Shown piece by piece: positions 1-9,271 of a DNA stretch of 60,907 nt. The stretch is from Bacteroidia bacterium (GTDB lineage: Bacteria; Bacteroidota; Bacteroidia; Bacteroidales; VadinHA17), in assembly GCA_026391215.1 (NCBI GenBank), contig JAPLDX010000089.1, forward strand, positions 1 through 60,907, written 5' to 3'. A model generated the notes under the pieces. It was not told the DNA's origin and did not search any database. It saw nothing but the letters and a program-made list of their open reading frames with translations. A program made the translations under genes and the position numbers. Positions within the stretch are counted from its first letter, which is position 1; each line of letters opens with the position of its first letter.

Positions 1-825
1 GAAAAGATCCTTGATTATAGCAAAAATAAAGATGGGATGTTGGTGAAAGGGATTGATCTCAGGGATATTCCCGAGATTATTCTCTGGGGAGTAAGGCCAT
101 GTGACGCAATGGGAATTGGTGAGCTGAATGCGATTTTTAACTGGGATTATAAAGATGAAATTTTCAATAACCGTTTATCTCGTATCATAGTTTTCGGATT
201 CAGCTGCAGCAAATCAGATGAATACTGTTTCTGTAGCTCGGTTGGAGGGAATCCAGGAAATACTGCCGGCAGCGACATCCTATTTACAAGGCTTGGCGAC
301 GATGGTGATTATCTTGCAGAAGTGCTGACTGACAAGGGATCATCTGTTGTTTCGCTGGCATCAGAACTTTTCGAGAAAGCTGGTGAAATAAAAAAAGAAA
401 AATTCCTTGCTGAAGTTCCTGTCAGATTCAACCAGGAAGAAATCAGCAAAAAGCTTGAAAAATTTTTTGAAAATGAGCAATGGGTTGAGCAGTCGCTTAA
501 ATGTCTTGGGTGCGGAGCTTGTGCTTATGTCTGCCCCACATGTGCCTGCTTTGATATACAGGATGAGGCGCATGGTAAGTCCGGATCGCGTGTCAGATGC
601 TGGGATGCATGCGGATTTTCGCATTTTACGGTTCATACTTCAGGGCATAATCCCCGTGAAGTACAATCACAAAGATGGAGACAGCGCATTATGCATAAAT
701 TTTCATATATGCCCGAAAGGCTGTCTGTTTATGGCTGCACAGGATGCGGCCGCTGTTCCAGGGCATGTCCTGCCGACATGAATATTCTTGAACATTTAAT
801 TTCAATTCAGGAGGTTATTGTATGA
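1..825 (+). CDS. 4Fe-4S dicluster electron-transfer subunit (AsrA / sulfhydrogenase beta type), 5' partial
   Basis: The reading frame is open from base 1, so the true start lies before the window; the first ATG inside is at 37. Two cysteine clusters of the 4Fe-4S ferredoxin type are visible in the C-terminal half (CLGCGACAYVCP and CTGCGRCSRACP), with a CFCSS cysteine patch nearer the N-terminus. This arrangement is known from anaerobic sulfite reductase subunit A and sulfhydrogenase subunit beta, cytoplasmic proteins that pass electrons between a flavin subunit and a catalytic subunit. The stop overlaps the next gene by 4 bases, so the two are translationally coupled. The catalytic partner is not in the window, so the terminal acceptor (sulfite, sulfur, H2 or a heterodisulfide-type enzyme) cannot be told. 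Confidence 0.8.
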   Translation, partial: EKILDYSKNKDGMLVKGIDLRDIPEIILWGVRPCDAMGIGELNAIFNWDYKDEIFNNRLSRIIVFGFSCSKSDEYCFCSSVGGNPGNTAGSDILFTRLGDDGDYLAEVLTDKGSSVVSLASELFEKAGEIKKEKFLAEVPVRFNQEEISKKLEKFFENEQWVEQSLKCLGCGACAYVCPTCACFDIQDEAHGKSGSRVRCWDACGFSHFTVHTSGHNPREVQSQRWRQRIMHKFSYMPERLSVYGCTGCGRCSRACPADMNILEHLISIQEVIV

Positions 826-1658
826 CAGACAATTTATATATGCCATACCTCATGAGGATTGATAAGGTAACTTATGAGGCGCCGGGTGTTAAAACATTTA
901 TGCTGAAATTCATCAATGAGGAAGATCAGAACAAATTCACATTTAAAGCCGGTCAGTTTGGCGAATATTCTGTTTACGGGGTGGGTGAATCCACATTCTG
1001 CATTGCTTCATCGCCAACACGTAAAGGATATATTGAATGCACTTTCAGGCAGACAGGTAAAGTTACAAACGCTCTGGCAGGATGTGAAGAAGGCAGTATA
1101 ATAGGATTTCGCGGACCTTATGGAAACATCTTCCCTCTTGAGGAATGGAAAGGCAAAAGCCTCCTCTTTATTGCAGGCGGAATAGCTTTACCTCCAATGC
1201 GTTGTGTGATCTGGAACGCACTTGACCTCCGGGATAATTTCAAGGATATCACTATTATATATGGGGCAAGAACAGTTAAAGATCTGGTTTATAAGCACGA
1301 ATTACAGGAATGGGAGAGGCGTAAGGATGTCAAGCTTATAACTACTGTTGATCCGGGAGGTGAAACGCCCGACTGGAAAGGTGAGATTGGTTTTGTTCCG
1401 GCAATAGTTGAAAAGATTGCCCCTTCATCTAAGGAAACAATAGCAATAGTCTGCGGACCTCCCGTAATGATAAAATATACTTTTCCCGTGCTTGCCAGGC
1501 TTGGCTTTTCAGATGAAAACATATATACAACCCTGGAGAACCGCATGAAATGTGGTTTTGGCAAATGCGGCCGGTGCAATGTCGGTAAGGTATATGTTTG
1601 CAAAGATGGTCCGGTATTTACACTTTCGCAATTGAAGGAATTGCCAGATGAGTATTAA
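822..1658 (+). CDS. FAD/NAD(P)-binding oxidoreductase (AsrB / sulfhydrogenase gamma type)
   Basis: This is a 278-residue ferredoxin-NAD(P)+ reductase-like protein: an FAD-binding beta-barrel in the first ~100 residues, an NAD-binding half (GGIALPPMR near residue 120), and a C-terminal cysteine set (CGFGKCGRCNVGK) typical of the dihydroorotate dehydrogenase electron-transfer Fe-S domain. The expected role is moving electrons between NAD(P)H and the iron-sulfur subunit encoded just upstream, with which it overlaps by ATGA. Only 7 bases separate its stop from the convergent kup gene, so it is the last gene of its operon. Sulfite reductase, sulfhydrogenase and Flx-like complexes share this pair; upstream genes would decide between them. 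Confidence 0.82.
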   Translation: MTDNLYMPYLMRIDKVTYEAPGVKTFMLKFINEEDQNKFTFKAGQFGEYSVYGVGESTFCIASSPTRKGYIECTFRQTGKVTNALAGCEEGSIIGFRGPYGNIFPLEEWKGKSLLFIAGGIALPPMRCVIWNALDLRDNFKDITIIYGARTVKDLVYKHELQEWERRKDVKLITTVDPGGETPDWKGEIGFVPAIVEKIAPSSKETIAIVCGPPVMIKYTFPVLARLGFSDENIYTTLENRMKCGFGKCGRCNVGKVYVCKDGPVFTLSQLKELPDEY

Positions 1659-1665
1659 TAAAAAT

Positions 1666-3639
1666 TCATAACCGTTCAATCCTTTTAGCTACCGGGTGAT
1701 CTACTAATATCGGAACGTTTTCAACGATAGTTCTGGTTGTATCGAGTTGGAGAGCTCTCTCCTCAGGTATGCTAAGATGTTTTGCCAATCCCTGCAGTGT
1801 AAGAATGAAGTTTTCGGCGTTTGTTAGCTTAAAGTCACGCAGCATAATTCTGTCAATAAGTACAAATTTAAAATCACCCGGGAATCCGTGTTTTTTAAGG
1901 GAGTTATAGCTGCTTTCAAGTTTTATCTCACCCGCTTTCACCATATCTTCAACAACCTCTCTGAAATAGAGATTTATTTTCGGATCAACTTTAAACCCAA
2001 TGTGAAAATCAACCCGGATAAGAATGCCAGGTATTATTTGTTTGACTTTATATTCAAAACGGTTTGGTTCATCTACCCTGTCAACATGCAGTAACCAATA
2101 AGTATTTGCCCTTTTTGGCTGTTTTTGAAATATGGAATAGATCACTTTAGATTCAACCTGAGCGCTCCTGTCCGCATGTATGATATAAACAAGATTGGTT
2201 GCAAATTTAGAAACAGATTCATCCTTGCTGAGATCTCTGAACATATCAAGGTACTTATCCAGATCTGAAAAAGTCATATACCGGTTCCTTATTTTCCTGC
2301 CAAAATACCAGCCATACATAACAAGGAAGTATATTGAGGCAAGCAGAAGTGTAAACCAACCTCCGTATATGAATTTGTGCAAATTGGCAATCAGGAAGCT
2401 TCCTTCTATCGTCAGATAGGTCATAAAGAGTATCAGTACCAGCCTGTGGTTCAATCCTTTCTTTAATAAATAATATGAAAGGAGGAATGTGGTCATTATT
2501 TCAGTAATGTTGATTGCCAGACCATAAGCGGCATTCATATTTGAAGATTCTTTGAAAAAGAAAACAGTAAGGCTGCAGGCCAGCCAGAGAAACCAGTTCA
2601 CAAAAGGCAGGTAAACCTGCCCCCTGACATACGTAGGATGCAGTACTCTGACTTTAGGCCAGAAATTCAAAGAAATGGCCTCACTTATCAGAGTGAATGA
2701 TCCGCTGATTATTGCCTGGCTTGCAATTATTGCTGCTGCTGTAGCCAATAATATTCCGGGCATCAGGAACCATTTTGGCATTATCCCAAAAAATGGATTA
2801 ACATCGGCTCCTGTTTCCATATTCATCATCAGCCAGGCGCCCTGTCCGAAATAATTAAGGAGGAGCGCTATCTTGGCAAATCCCCATGAAACCTGGATAT
2901 TTGATCTTCCGCAATGTCCGAGGTCAGCATAGAGTGCTTCCGCACCTGTTGTACAGAGAAAAACAGCCCCCAGCAAAATAAATCCGCCAGGATATTCAGT
3001 AAGAAACTTATAGGCATAGGCAGGGTTTACAGCTTGCAGAATATCCGGATGCCTGATTAACTGAAAAAAACCAAGAACAGCGAGCGTAGTGAACCATACA
3101 AGCATGATCGGGCCAAAAGAACTCCCGATAAAATTTGTCCCGAATTGCTGTATAAAAAACAGGACGGCTAGAATAATTAAAACTATCGTAACTACCGGAA
3201 TATCAGGACTAAGCAGCTTTAATCCTTCTATTGAAGAAGTGACAGTGATAGCGGGAGTGATGACGCCGTCAGCCAGAAGAGCCGCTCCTCCGATCATCGT
3301 CAGGATAGCAACCCATGATGATTTTCCCTTAATCAGCGCAGCCAGGGCAAATATGCCTCCCTCTCCATTGTTATCGGCCTGTAAGGTTATTACAACATAT
3401 TTAATTGTTGTGGTTAAAGTCAGCGTCCAGAAAATACACGATAAACCTCCATAAATAAGCAATTGATTAAAATTTTCGGATCCGCCAGTAATGATTGCTC
3501 TCATTGTATATAGCGGGCTGGTGCCGAGATCGCCAAATACGATTCCGAGTGTAATTAATGCACCTGCAAAAGAGAGCTTTTTAATATCCGGATGAATCTC
3601 AGGATTTTTCATGATATTCTCAGCTAATAGTTTAATCAA
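1666..3639 (-). CDS. kup: KUP-family potassium uptake protein
   Basis: This 657-residue protein belongs to the KUP/HAK/KT family of K+ (H+-coupled) importers. The N-terminal GDLGTSPLYT motif is the family hallmark, about twelve hydrophobic segments follow (to ~residue 440), and a ~200-residue soluble C-terminal domain completes it. Length fits the family. The listed ATG may be too early: an internal ATG at 3612 gives MKNPEIHPDIKKLS, closer to the usual short N-terminus. It lies downstream of the pyrophosphatase gene on the same strand, but a clear terminator separates them, so it probably has its own promoter. Confidence 0.93.
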   Translation of the reverse strand: MIKLLAENIMKNPEIHPDIKKLSFAGALITLGIVFGDLGTSPLYTMRAIITGGSENFNQLLIYGGLSCIFWTLTLTTTIKYVVITLQADNNGEGGIFALAALIKGKSSWVAILTMIGGAALLADGVITPAITVTSSIEGLKLLSPDIPVVTIVLIILAVLFFIQQFGTNFIGSSFGPIMLVWFTTLAVLGFFQLIRHPDILQAVNPAYAYKFLTEYPGGFILLGAVFLCTTGAEALYADLGHCGRSNIQVSWGFAKIALLLNYFGQGAWLMMNMETGADVNPFFGIMPKWFLMPGILLATAAAIIASQAIISGSFTLISEAISLNFWPKVRVLHPTYVRGQVYLPFVNWFLWLACSLTVFFFKESSNMNAAYGLAINITEIMTTFLLSYYLLKKGLNHRLVLILFMTYLTIEGSFLIANLHKFIYGGWFTLLLASIYFLVMYGWYFGRKIRNRYMTFSDLDKYLDMFRDLSKDESVSKFATNLVYIIHADRSAQVESKVIYSIFQKQPKRANTYWLLHVDRVDEPNRFEYKVKQIIPGILIRVDFHIGFKVDPKINLYFREVVEDMVKAGEIKLESSYNSLKKHGFPGDFKFVLIDRIMLRDFKLTNAENFILTLQGLAKHLSIPEERALQLDTTRTIVENVPILVDHPVAKRIERL

Positions 3640-3693
3640 CAGCTGAGAAAAGCGCCAAAGATAAAGATATTAATAAAATAAACACAAAACATA

Positions 3694-3723
3694 AAAGAAG
3701 CTGCCATTGATGGCAGCTTCTTT
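3694..3723 (-). terminator. Rho-independent terminator after hppA
   Basis: A perfect 13-base stem (AAAGAAGCTGCCA pairing with TGGCAGCTTCTTT) with a 4-base loop lies 22 bases past the hppA stop. On the minus strand the stem runs into a T-rich tail. It would end hppA transcription before kup. Confidence 0.85.
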
Positions 3724-3744
3724 ACTGAATATGATAATAAAATA

Positions 3745-6036
3745 TTATGCGAAAATACTCCATGCAACCGTAAGGCCTGCAAGTACAACTGAAACCATTG
3801 ACATCAGTTTAATAAGGATATTAAGTGCAGGACCTGATGTATCTTTAAATGGATCACCTACTGTGTCTCCAACAACACTGGCTTTATGGCATTCACTTTT
3901 CTTGCCGCCATAGTTACCTCTTTCAATAAATTTCTTTGCATTATCCCATGCGCCTCCGGCATTGTTAAGCATGCTGGCAAGCACAAAGCCGGCACTCATG
4001 CCTCCTGCCAAAAGTCCTATAACACCAGGGACCCCGAAAATAATACCTACAAGCAGTGGAACAGCAATAGCCAGTAAAGATGGAACAAGCATCTCGCTTT
4101 GTGCTCCTGCAGTAGAAATTTCAACGCATTTTGCATATTCAGGTTTTGCTTTGCCTTCCATAATACCAGGAATTTCACGGAACTGACGTCTTACCTCATC
4201 AACCATCTTTCCTGCAGCGCGGCCTACAGCTTTCATGCTCATGGAGCTGAAAAGGAAAGCCATCATCGCACCAATAAACACACCTCCAAGAAGAATAGGA
4301 TTAAATAACGATAGATCATAGGCGTTAGTAAAGTCCTTTATAGTTGCGGCTGTAATATTTACAGCTGTTTGTCCATCCTGAACGGCCGGAACGGTACTGC
4401 TATAGAAGAGGGTATCACCTATCTGTTTGAATCCTTCAGGAGCTTTATCAATAAGTCGGCCAAGCCATAATCTGACCTCTTCCATATAAGCAGCCATAAG
4501 TGCAAGAGCGGTAAGTGCAGCAGAACCAATTGCAAAGCCTTTCCCTGTTGCAGCAGTCGTATTGCCAAGTCCGTCAAGAGCATCTGTCCTTTCTCTTACT
4601 TCCTTTGGAAGTTCAGACATTTCTGCATTACCACCTGCATTGTCAGCTATAGGGCCGAATGCATCAGTAGCAAGTGTAATACCAAGTGTTGAAAGCATAC
4701 CTACAGCTGCAAAGCCGATACCATAAACACCCATGGAAAAATTATGGAATCCACCTGCAAAGCCATATGCTGCAATTATGCCAGCGACTATTGTTATAAC
4801 CGGTACAAGTGTTGAGGACATCCCAACAGCCATTCCTTCAATTATTACAGTTGCAGGACCTTGCTGGGATTGCTTGGCAATGCCCTGGGTAGGTTTATTT
4901 CCATCTGACGTATAATATTCAGTAGATTGTCCGATGATGACACCTGCAACAAGACCTGATACTGCTGCACCAAATACGCCCCATGTAATCCAGTCTATTG
5001 CAGCCAGAACAGCAAGTACAACAAGTATCAGCGCTGAACTGCTTCCCGTTCCAAGGAGGAGAGCCCGAAGAAGAACTTTTGGTGTTGCAGATTCTTTGGT
5101 CCTTACCATATAAACACCTGCTATAGAGAGTAATATACCTATTGCTGATACAAGCATCGGAGCTACTACAGCTTTCATCTGAAGGTCTCCGGAAATGGCG
5201 GGCAGAGCGGCGCCAAGGGCTGCTGTAGACAGGATTGAACCGGCATAAGATTCGTAAAGGTCAGCACCCATTCCAGCAACATCACCAACATTGTCACCAA
5301 CATTATCAGCAATTGTTGCGGGATTACGTGGGTCATCTTCAGGAATTCCAGCTTCAACTTTACCGACCAGGTCAGCGCCAACGTCAGCAGCTTTCGTAAA
5401 TATACCACCGCCAACACGTGCAAAAAGAGCCTGCGTTGAAGCACCCATTCCGAAAGTCAGCATAACTGCTGTAACCTCAATAAGTTTCTGATGTTCAGTA
5501 GTTCCTGCCTGAACAAATGTCAGTCCGAGAAACCTGAGACCGGTTTCCATATTTTCAGGGGTGAAAACAAGACCATTGAGAATAAGGAACCAGAGGGCAA
5601 TATCAAGAAGGCCAAAACCCACAACGACCAGCCCCATGACAGCACCGCTTCTTAATGCAACCTGAAGTCCTTTATTAAGGGATTTTGAGGCTGCCCAGGC
5701 TGTCCTGTTCGATGCATATGTTGCTGTTTTCATCCCAAGAAAACCGCAAAGACCTGAGAAAAATCCTCCGGTAAGGAAAGCAATCGGAACAAAGGGATTC
5801 TGAATCCCAAAATATGCCAGTACAAACAAAAGAACAACAAGAATAAGAAACACTTTGGTAACTACAGTGTACTGGCGTTTCAGGTAAGCCATAGCTCCTT
5901 CCCTTACATACGCAGCAATCTCCTTCATCTTGTCTGTACCTTCCTCCTGTTTATACATGCCCCTATAAAATATCCAGGCAAATAACAGTGCTGTGAGCGC
6001 TGAAATTGGAACAATCCAGAATAAATTACTAATCAT
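3745..6036 (-). CDS. hppA: Membrane-bound ion-pumping pyrophosphatase, K+-dependent type
   Basis: This 763-residue integral membrane pyrophosphatase has roughly 16 membrane segments and couples PPi hydrolysis to export of H+ or Na+. The PPi/Mg-binding core is intact (DDPRNPATIADNVGDNVGD, residues ~234-252, and the second acidic motif ATDAFGPIADNAGGNAEMSE). At GNTTAATGKG (residues 491-500) the family's K+-switch positions are Ala495 and Gly498; the K+-independent class has Lys and Thr there, so this enzyme should need K+. Whether it pumps Na+ or H+ cannot be settled by eye, though K+-dependent bacterial forms are often Na+ pumps. A strong Bacteroidota promoter lies just upstream, and a K+ importer gene follows. 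Confidence 0.95.
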   Translation of the reverse strand: MISNLFWIVPISALTALLFAWIFYRGMYKQEEGTDKMKEIAAYVREGAMAYLKRQYTVVTKVFLILVVLLFVLAYFGIQNPFVPIAFLTGGFFSGLCGFLGMKTATYASNRTAWAASKSLNKGLQVALRSGAVMGLVVVGFGLLDIALWFLILNGLVFTPENMETGLRFLGLTFVQAGTTEHQKLIEVTAVMLTFGMGASTQALFARVGGGIFTKAADVGADLVGKVEAGIPEDDPRNPATIADNVGDNVGDVAGMGADLYESYAGSILSTAALGAALPAISGDLQMKAVVAPMLVSAIGILLSIAGVYMVRTKESATPKVLLRALLLGTGSSSALILVVLAVLAAIDWITWGVFGAAVSGLVAGVIIGQSTEYYTSDGNKPTQGIAKQSQQGPATVIIEGMAVGMSSTLVPVITIVAGIIAAYGFAGGFHNFSMGVYGIGFAAVGMLSTLGITLATDAFGPIADNAGGNAEMSELPKEVRERTDALDGLGNTTAATGKGFAIGSAALTALALMAAYMEEVRLWLGRLIDKAPEGFKQIGDTLFYSSTVPAVQDGQTAVNITAATIKDFTNAYDLSLFNPILLGGVFIGAMMAFLFSSMSMKAVGRAAGKMVDEVRRQFREIPGIMEGKAKPEYAKCVEISTAGAQSEMLVPSLLAIAVPLLVGIIFGVPGVIGLLAGGMSAGFVLASMLNNAGGAWDNAKKFIERGNYGGKKSECHKASVVGDTVGDPFKDTSGPALNILIKLMSMVSVVLAGLTVAWSIFA

Positions 6037-6086
6037 GATATCAGTTTTAAATTAAATTATGGTTTTGTAAGAAAAATTTACGGGTA

Positions 6087-6117
6087 CAAAACTAAATTAG
6101 TTTTTTGTTAATGCAAA
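6087..6117 (-). promoter_or_regulatory. hppA: Bacteroidota sigma-A promoter for hppA
   Basis: On the minus strand TTTG (6117-6114) and TAGTTTTG (6094-6087) are separated by exactly 19 bases, matching the Bacteroidota -33/-7 consensus TTTG-N19-TAnnTTTG. It lies about 50 bases before the hppA start codon. Confidence 0.75.
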
Positions 6118-6161
6118 TGAAAAAAAGATATTCTTGAAACAGTATCAAAAAACTATCCTGA

Positions 6162-6926
6162 TTAAATCCCGCGGAAAAACTCATAATTAATATTTTCCAG
6201 CTCCTTCATTTCAGGATAAGGGTAAAACGCTATTTCATCCTTCGTCCCTACGTAAAATCCTGTTTCAATGGTACGGTAAAGAAGTGTTCCTGAGAAAATC
6301 CTCTGAACTGTCTTCATATGCTTTTCATATTCACCTTTCAGTATCTCAAGGCAGTCCCTGAGATGACCAATATTTGGATAAGGCAAATGCTCTGCTGAAC
6401 CGCCAAGAGGATTTGTTGCCAGTTCACCAAGCTTCAGCTCGACAAAAAACAGCTTTGGCAATACTATCGGCGTTGATCCGTCAGTAAGCTTTTTCAGGAA
6501 TGCTGAAGGTGCAAGCCCGCTGGCAACAAGAGGAGTGACCGGCGATAATTCCTGGTAAAGGTGAAGAGTGTTCTGAGGTTCTTTACTCTTATCATATTGC
6601 GCTCTTTTTAATTCAAGAACAATCCCATGATCAGTCGTAAGATAGAGGCTTTTCAGTGCAGAAACAGGAATCATCTCCAGGGTTCTGTAAACTGACAGGT
6701 AAACAGAGCTTTTAGGACTTCCGTCCTCCTTTTCAACGCATCTCTTATTAAGGCTCGTTATATCAATAAGATTCTCAATTTTACCCAGATCGACCTCAAA
6801 GAATATAGTCTGGCCTTTGTTGCGTTTTTTCGTCCCTGTAGAAAGATACATTCCGAATCCTTCAGGAGGGAGCATAGAAGCCACAAGTGCTTCCGGGGTA
6901 CAGGTTAAATAGATGTATTTGCTCAT
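6162..6926 (-). CDS. Hypothetical protein, 254 residues
   Basis: I do not recognise a family. The protein appears soluble, without signal peptide or membrane segments, and has balanced acidic, basic and aromatic content consistent with a real gene. The N-terminus (MSKYIYLTCTPEALVASMLP) resembles a strand-forming cytoplasmic protein. It is transcribed away from dapL, with 155 bases between them, and is not obviously part of an operon. An ORF of this length without a convincing overlapping alternative, in a window of typical coding density, supports it being genuine. No function is proposed. Confidence 0.65.
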   Translation of the reverse strand: MSKYIYLTCTPEALVASMLPPEGFGMYLSTGTKKRNKGQTIFFEVDLGKIENLIDITSLNKRCVEKEDGSPKSSVYLSVYRTLEMIPVSALKSLYLTTDHGIVLELKRAQYDKSKEPQNTLHLYQELSPVTPLVASGLAPSAFLKKLTDGSTPIVLPKLFFVELKLGELATNPLGGSAEHLPYPNIGHLRDCLEILKGEYEKHMKTVQRIFSGTLLYRTIETGFYVGTKDEIAFYPYPEMKELENINYEFFRGI

Positions 6927-7081
6927 AGCAGTATAAATATTTATAAATGAACAATATCTGTACGATTGAACAAGAAGATCAAAAAGCCTGGAAAAAAACC
7001 TATATCAAATTTACATTACTTTTTGCTACATTGTTATTACTTTTGTCCAGTTAATTGAACAATATTAAATAATAACAGAAA

Positions 7082-8317
7082 ATGAACTCTTTTTTCGATG
7101 ATAAGATCTCAGAAAGACTGGGGGGCATAAATTTCGGGAAATCTACAGACATCTATAAATTTGAACTTATCAAGAGGGCAAAAGCAGCAGCAAAGCTGGC
7201 ACATCCTGAAATAAGCCTGATAGATATGGGAGTAGGGGAGCCTGACTGGCCCGCAGATGACGTGGTAGTAAAAGCCCTTGCGGAAGAAGCCGGAAAGCCG
7301 GAAAACAGATGGTATGCTGATAACGGGATCCCTGAATTCCAGGAGGCTGCAGCTCAGTATCTTGAAAAAGTATACGGACTTTCAGGTTTGGTACCATCTG
7401 AAAACATAGTTCATGGAATAGGATCAAAACCGGTACTTGCCATTTTACCGATATGTTTCATCAACCCTGGCGATATACTGCTTACTACTGTCCCCGGGTA
7501 TCCTGTTTCTGGCACATATACGAAATATCTTGGTGGTGAAGTTTTCAACCTTCCACTTCTTGAGTCAAACTCTTTTTTGCCTGATCTGGCTTCAATACCT
7601 CCGGCAATCCTGAAGAAGGCAAAGCTCATGTACATTAATTATCCAAATAATCCCACGGGCGCCGTTGCAAATAGGGAGTTCTTTAAAAATGTGGTCGATT
7701 TTGCCCTTAAAAATGGTATCATAGTCATTCATGACGCTGCTTATGCTGCACTGACTTATGACGGGTATGAGCCGCTCAGCTTTCTTTCCGTTGATGGATC
7801 AATGGAGGTAGGTCTGGAAGTCCATTCATTATCAAAGGCCTTTAACATGACAGGCTGGAGGATCGGCTTTGTCTGCGGAAATAATAAAGCAGTCAAAGCG
7901 TATGCAACAGTAAAGGATAACACTGATTCCGGGCAATTCAGGGCAATACAGAAAGCAGGTATTCAGGCATTAAGGAACACTGATATTACAGATAGAACTG
8001 TAGAAAAATACTCCAGAAGATTCGAACTGCTGGTAAATGCTCTGAAAGAAGTGGGATTTGATGCAAAAAAGCCGAAAGGATCATTCTATTGCTATGTTAA
8101 GGCCCCTTCAGGTACAGATGACGGAAAGGTATTCAATACTGCGTCAGAATTTTCTGAATTCCTGATTACTGAGTCATTAATATCCACAGTACCATGGGAT
8201 GATGCCGGTAAATATGTCAGATTTTCGGTAACTTTTGAAGCTGAATCAATTCAAAAGGAAAATGATGTTCTTTTTGATATGAAGGAAAGAATGAAAAAAT
8301 TGAAATTAATATTCTAG
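7082..8317 (+). CDS. dapL: LL-diaminopimelate aminotransferase (PLP-dependent)
   Basis: This 411-residue fold-type I aminotransferase has the DapL signature features: MGVGEPDWP near residue 50, the YADNGIPEFQEA stretch, NYPNNPTGA around residue 190, and the PLP-lysine segment SLSKAFNMTGWRIGF. DapL converts tetrahydrodipicolinate directly to LL-diaminopimelate with glutamate as amino donor, giving lysine and peptidoglycan precursors by the one-step route that bypasses succinylated or acetylated intermediates. Length matches the family. A TACTTTTG box at 7038-7045 could be its -7 element, but no good -33 box accompanies it. A related class I/II aminotransferase of different specificity is the main alternative. 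Confidence 0.88.
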   Translation: MNSFFDDKISERLGGINFGKSTDIYKFELIKRAKAAAKLAHPEISLIDMGVGEPDWPADDVVVKALAEEAGKPENRWYADNGIPEFQEAAAQYLEKVYGLSGLVPSENIVHGIGSKPVLAILPICFINPGDILLTTVPGYPVSGTYTKYLGGEVFNLPLLESNSFLPDLASIPPAILKKAKLMYINYPNNPTGAVANREFFKNVVDFALKNGIIVIHDAAYAALTYDGYEPLSFLSVDGSMEVGLEVHSLSKAFNMTGWRIGFVCGNNKAVKAYATVKDNTDSGQFRAIQKAGIQALRNTDITDRTVEKYSRRFELLVNALKEVGFDAKKPKGSFYCYVKAPSGTDDGKVFNTASEFSEFLITESLISTVPWDDAGKYVRFSVTFEAESIQKENDVLFDMKERMKKLKLIF

Positions 8318-8439
8318 AAAGCTGATATTTGTTTATATTTATAAGTATAATTCGTTAATTTTCTAAAATAAGTAATGAGCTTCTGCGTTCATTATTAGAC
8401 AATTTGACTATCCTGATTAATTTTTCTATACCTAATTTT

Positions 8440-8469
8440 TTTGTATATTTCCGATAGTTAGTATATTTG
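8440..8469 (+). promoter_or_regulatory. Bacteroidota sigma-A promoter for the glycosyltransferase-tsaC pair
   Basis: TTTG (8440-8443), an 18-base spacer and TATATTTG (8462-8469) match the phylum's -33/-7 consensus. The predicted start of transcription is about 20 bases before the ATG at 8497. Confidence 0.7.
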
Positions 8470-8496
8470 CGCCACAAAATAACTTAGTCTGCTGTC

Positions 8497-9267
8497 ATGC
8501 AAAAGATATCTGCCGTAATTATAACAATGAACGAAGAGCAACTTATAGAACAATGTCTTCAATCACTTGATGACGTTGCAGACGAGGTTATTGTAGTTGA
8601 TTCATTTTCGACTGATTCCACAGAGCAGATTTGTAAGAAATACAATGTGAAATTTGTTCAACATGAATTTAAAGGATTCATGGATCAGAAGAATTATGCA
8701 TCATCGCTTGCTTCTCATCCCTATATCTTTTCGCTTGACGCTGATGAAGTTCTCAGTGAAGAACTTCAGAAATCAATACTTGAAGTGAAGAACAACATAA
8801 AGTATGAAGGATATACGGTCAACCGGTTAAGCAGGTATTGCGGGCAATGGATCAGACATTCTGCATGGTACCCTGACCCTCAGCTGCGACTCTTTAAAGC
8901 AGACAGAGGAAATTGGGGCCTGATAAATGTACATGAAAGATTCATAATGAATCATGACAGCAGAATAAGTAAACTTAAGGGGGATCTCCTCCACTTTCCT
9001 TGTAAATCCGAAGATGACCTTGCTGAGAAAATCGAAAAATACTCCAATATCGCTGCTACAGAATTTTATGAAGCCGGGAAAAGAGCATGGTTTACCACTC
9101 CTGCATTCCATATGATCTGGAGGTTCTTCCAGACTTATTTTATACGCCTTGGTTTCCTTGACGGCAAAAATGGTTTCGTAATCTGCAAAACAGGTGCATA
9201 TTCCAGTTTTCTTAAGTATTCAAAATTAAGAAAACTAGCTAAGGAGGAAAATAAGAAATCAGCATAA
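8497..9267 (+). CDS. Family 2 glycosyltransferase (WaaE/KdtX-like)
   Basis: This 256-residue GT-A fold glycosyltransferase starts with the nucleotide-sugar-binding strand ISAVIITMNEE and has a metal-binding DxD-like motif (SLDADE, ~residue 80). The pattern DEVIVVDSFSTDST and the later RHSAWYPDPQLRLF segment match the WaaE/LgtF group that adds a hexose to the lipopolysaccharide inner core. It acts on the cytoplasmic face of the inner membrane. tsaC follows only 4 bases after its stop, so the two probably share the promoter at 8440-8469. The exact acceptor cannot be read from sequence. Confidence 0.88.
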   Translation: MQKISAVIITMNEEQLIEQCLQSLDDVADEVIVVDSFSTDSTEQICKKYNVKFVQHEFKGFMDQKNYASSLASHPYIFSLDADEVLSEELQKSILEVKNNIKYEGYTVNRLSRYCGQWIRHSAWYPDPQLRLFKADRGNWGLINVHERFIMNHDSRISKLKGDLLHFPCKSEDDLAEKIEKYSNIAATEFYEAGKRAWFTTPAFHMIWRFFQTYFIRLGFLDGKNGFVICKTGAYSSFLKYSKLRKLAKEENKKSA

Positions 9268-9271
9268 TACA

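Noticed and set aside
407..781. 124-codon plus-strand frame inside the first iron-sulfur gene
   Set aside because: It overlaps, in another frame, the conserved cysteine-rich region that clearly codes for the electron-transfer protein.
5175..5491. Long open frames overlapping hppA in other frames, on both strands
   Set aside because: They lie inside a fully intact pyrophosphatase gene, have low-complexity composition and no start or family signals.
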